This document shows positions 61,955 to 64,000 of a stretch of 64,000 nt of DNA, piece by piece (positions within the stretch are counted from its first letter, which is position 1; each line of letters starts with the position of its first letter). A program made the position numbers and the translations under genes. Source of the DNA: Pseudomonas oryzihabitans (GTDB lineage Bacteria; Pseudomonadota; Gammaproteobacteria; Pseudomonadales; Pseudomonadaceae); contig NZ_VDND01000001.1 of the NCBI RefSeq assembly GCF_007665395.1, positions 124,001 to 188,000 on the forward strand. Direction: 5' to 3'. The notes under the pieces are model-generated. The model made no database searches and had not been told where the DNA came from. It saw only the letters and a program-made list of their open reading frames with translations.

Positions 61955-64000
61955 TCAATTCTGGTCGATGACGAGCAGGCGCTGGCCGGCGCGGACCGGC
62001 GAACCGGGCTGGACCTGGAGGTCGCGAATCCGGCCGCTGCAGGGGGCGAGCAGGGGAATCTCCATCTTCATGGATTCGAGGACCAGCAGCGGCTGGCCGG
62101 CTTCCACCTCATCGCCAGGCTGGACCTGGGCTTGCCAGAGATTGCCGGCCACCGGGCTTTCCAGCGCCTGCTGGCCAGCGCTGAGCGGCGCGTCCGTGGT
62201 CGGCTCGGCCAGGGGCTCGACACTGTCGAAGTGCGCCTGGCCGGAGTCGATCCAGCGCTGTCGCTCGGCGGCAAAGGCAGCCTGCTGGCGGCTGCGAAAG
62301 GCGGCGATACCCTCGGCTTCGCGGGCCAGGAACGCCTGGTAGTCGGCCAGCGACAGCTCGCTTTCCTCGATGCGCAGCGGCACGCGACCGAGCGGAAAGT
62401 CGGCACGGATGCGCAGCAGTTCGTCCGCCGAGACTTCATGAAAGCGGATCTGGTCGAAGAAGCGCAGCAGATAGGGCTGGCCGTGGAAGGCCTCCACTTC
62501 GCGATAGCGATTCCACATCTGCAGGGTGCGCCCGACGAACTGGTAGCCACCCGGGCCCTCCATGCCGTAGACGCAGAGGTAGGCGCCGCCGATACCCACC
62601 GAGTTTTCCGCGGTCCAGGTGCGCGCCGGGTTGTACTTGGTGGTGACCAGCCGATGACGTGGATCGAGGGGCGTGGCCACCGGGGCGCCGAGGTAGACGT
62701 CACCCAGGCCCATCACCAGGTAGCTGGCATCGAAGACGATGCGCTTGACCGCCTCCAGGGAGTCCAGGTCATTCACCCGACGGATAAATTCCAGGTTGCT
62801 CGGGCACCAGGGGGCGTCCTTGCGCACCGTGGTGGCGTACTTCTCGATGGCCAGGCGGCAGGCCGGATCGTCCCAGGACAGCGGCAGGTGAACGATGCGC
62901 GAGGGCACCCGCAGGTCCTGGGCATCGCCCAGCGCCTGCCAGCAGCGACCGACCGCCGCCAGCAGCTCGGTCAGCGGCAGCGCCTCGGGCTGGTAGTGCA
63001 CCTGCAGCGAGCGGATGCCGGGGGTGAGTTCGCACAGGCCGGGCAGCGCCAAGGCGGCCAGCGCCTGCATCAGGCCGTGACCGCGAAAGCGCAAGGCGAG
63101 GTCCAGCTCCGCCGGGCCGATCTCCAACAGCAGATGGGTATCTCCGGAGAGCCGCGCCACCAGTCGCTCGGCACCCTGGCCCAGGTCCAGCACCACGGGA
63201 TCGCCGCGCTTGGGGGTAACGGCGATCTCCGCCTGCGGCTGCAAGCTGCTTTCCTCGGCCAGGCGTGCCCGCTGCAGACGCCGCGCGGTGGCCAGGTCCA
63301 CCGGCAGGAAGCGCACCCGGTCACCGGCCTTGAGTTGGCCCAGTTGCCAGAGATCGGCCTCGATCACCGTGACCGGGCAGACGAAGCCGCCCAGGCTGGG
63401 CCCGTCCGGGCAGAGTATGACCGGCATGTCGCCGGTGAAGTCCACGGCGCCCACCGCATAGGGGTTGTCGTGGATGTTAGAGGGATGCAGGCCGGCTTCG
63501 CCGCCGTCTTCGCGGGTCCATTCCGGCTTGGGCCCGATCAAACGTACCCCGGTGCGGCTGGAATTGAAGTGCACCTCCCAGTCGGTGGCGAGGAAGAGGT
63601 CGAGATAGGCTGGGCTGAAATAATCCGGTGCACCATGCGGACCGTAGATGACGCGCAGGGTCCGAATGGCGGGCAGGTGGGTGGTGAGCGCCGCGGGCAG
63701 CTGGGCTCCGACGGCCGGATCGCTCAGTGGGTGAAGGTGCAGCACGTCACCGGCGCGCAGGGCACGGCCGCCATGACCGCCGAACTGGCCGAGGGTGAAG
63801 GTGCTGCGGCTGCCCAGGTACTCGGGCAGGTCGAGGCCGCCTCTCAGGCAGAGATAGCTGCGCGCACCGGCACCTGCGATGGCGCCCAGGTGCAGGGTGG
63901 CACCGGCCGGTACCCGGAAGACGCTGTCCATGGCCTGGGGCTGGTCGTCCAGCAGGATCGGCACGGGCGCGCCGGTGACCGCCACCACGGCGTCCGTATT
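61955..64000 (-). CDS. uca: urea carboxylase (partial, C-terminal part)
   Basis: The last 682 codons of a large biotin enzyme are present; the frame stays open to the right edge, so the start lies outside the window. Visible domains are an AHS2/KipA-like half (PVPILLDDQPQAMDS, YLCLRGGLDLPEYLGSRSTFTLGQFGG), an AHS1/KipI-like half (LEIGPAELDLALRFRGHGLMQALAAL), the carboxylase-specific stretch ending NSVGIGGAYLCVYGMEGPGGYQFVG, and a C-terminal biotinyl domain with the attachment lysine in LESMKMEI. The missing N-terminus should hold the biotin carboxylase. With allophanate hydrolase it degrades urea without urease. Confidence 0.93.
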   Translation of the reverse strand, partial: NTDAVVAVTGAPVPILLDDQPQAMDSVFRVPAGATLHLGAIAGAGARSYLCLRGGLDLPEYLGSRSTFTLGQFGGHGGRALRAGDVLHLHPLSDPAVGAQLPAALTTHLPAIRTLRVIYGPHGAPDYFSPAYLDLFLATDWEVHFNSSRTGVRLIGPKPEWTREDGGEAGLHPSNIHDNPYAVGAVDFTGDMPVILCPDGPSLGGFVCPVTVIEADLWQLGQLKAGDRVRFLPVDLATARRLQRARLAEESSLQPQAEIAVTPKRGDPVVLDLGQGAERLVARLSGDTHLLLEIGPAELDLALRFRGHGLMQALAALALPGLCELTPGIRSLQVHYQPEALPLTELLAAVGRCWQALGDAQDLRVPSRIVHLPLSWDDPACRLAIEKYATTVRKDAPWCPSNLEFIRRVNDLDSLEAVKRIVFDASYLVMGLGDVYLGAPVATPLDPRHRLVTTKYNPARTWTAENSVGIGGAYLCVYGMEGPGGYQFVGRTLQMWNRYREVEAFHGQPYLLRFFDQIRFHEVSADELLRIRADFPLGRVPLRIEESELSLADYQAFLAREAEGIAAFRSRQQAAFAAERQRWIDSGQAHFDSVEPLAEPTTDAPLSAGQQALESPVAGNLWQAQVQPGDEVEAGQPLLVLESMKMEIPLLAPCSGRIRDLQVQPGSPVRAGQRLLVIDQN

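Noticed and set aside
1..64000. CRISPR arrays, tRNA or rRNA genes, prophage or transposase genes
   Set aside because: No regularly spaced repeats, no tRNA-like cloverleaf and no integrase or transposase motifs were seen on reading; only small palindromic repeats are present.

Overview
The window is a gene-dense chromosomal segment with high GC, strong third-position G/C bias and ATGA-type stop/start overlaps. Gene content (an achromobactin-type siderophore locus under FecI/FecR control, an amidase operon with an AmiB-type chaperone, NCS1-fused sensor kinase beside a urea-type ABC transporter) points to a Pseudomonas. A plant- or soil-associated lineage such as the P. oryzihabitans/P. psychrotolerans group is my guess, not shown. 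No tRNA, rRNA, CRISPR array, phage or intact insertion sequence was seen.

Layout. (1) 1-1724: the start of an amino-acid ABC permease running off the left edge, divergent from a LysR regulator. (2) 1805-21442: an iron-uptake block with ECF sigma factor, FecR anti-sigma factor and TonB receptor. These are followed by acsF-acsD-acsE-MFS-acsC-acsB-acsA (siderophore synthesis and export), cbrA-D (ferric-siderophore import), a FhuF-type reductase and an RraA-family protein. A strong Fur-box match precedes acsF. (3) 21448-26767: a LysR regulator divergent from two SDRs (the first frameshifted), a class III aminotransferase and a glutamine-synthetase-like ligase, a small catabolic operon of unknown substrate. 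(4) 26777-35005, minus strand: a 2-aminoethylphosphonate-type cluster with LysR, ABC ATPase, fused permease, binding protein, PhnX, an FAD oxidoreductase and a TPR protein; no PhnW transaminase is present. (5) 35105-36967: a degenerate SDR, a LysE exporter and a divergent Lrp regulator.

(6) 36986-64000: a roughly 27 kb nitrogen-scavenging region. A LuxR-type response regulator and a hybrid kinase with an NCS1-permease-like sensor are divergent from urtABCDE. Then come an M20 carbamoylase, an amidase and a complete dipeptide-type ABC transporter with an IclR regulator. Next are formamidase fmdA-fmdB, amidase amiE and chaperone amiB, and finally allophanate hydrolase and urea carboxylase, the latter cut by the right edge. 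Together these would import urea, short amides or N-carbamoyl compounds and release ammonia.

The most useful non-coding observation is a shared site TACGTCA-N5-CGTA. It occurs twice upstream of urtA and once upstream of fmdA. One copy is a perfect 7-2-7 palindrome of the NarL/LuxR type, so the adjacent kinase/regulator pair may control both operons. The urt operon is also interrupted by short repeats; one lies between urtD and urtE and is a 188 bp MITE-like element with 18 bp terminal inverted repeats.
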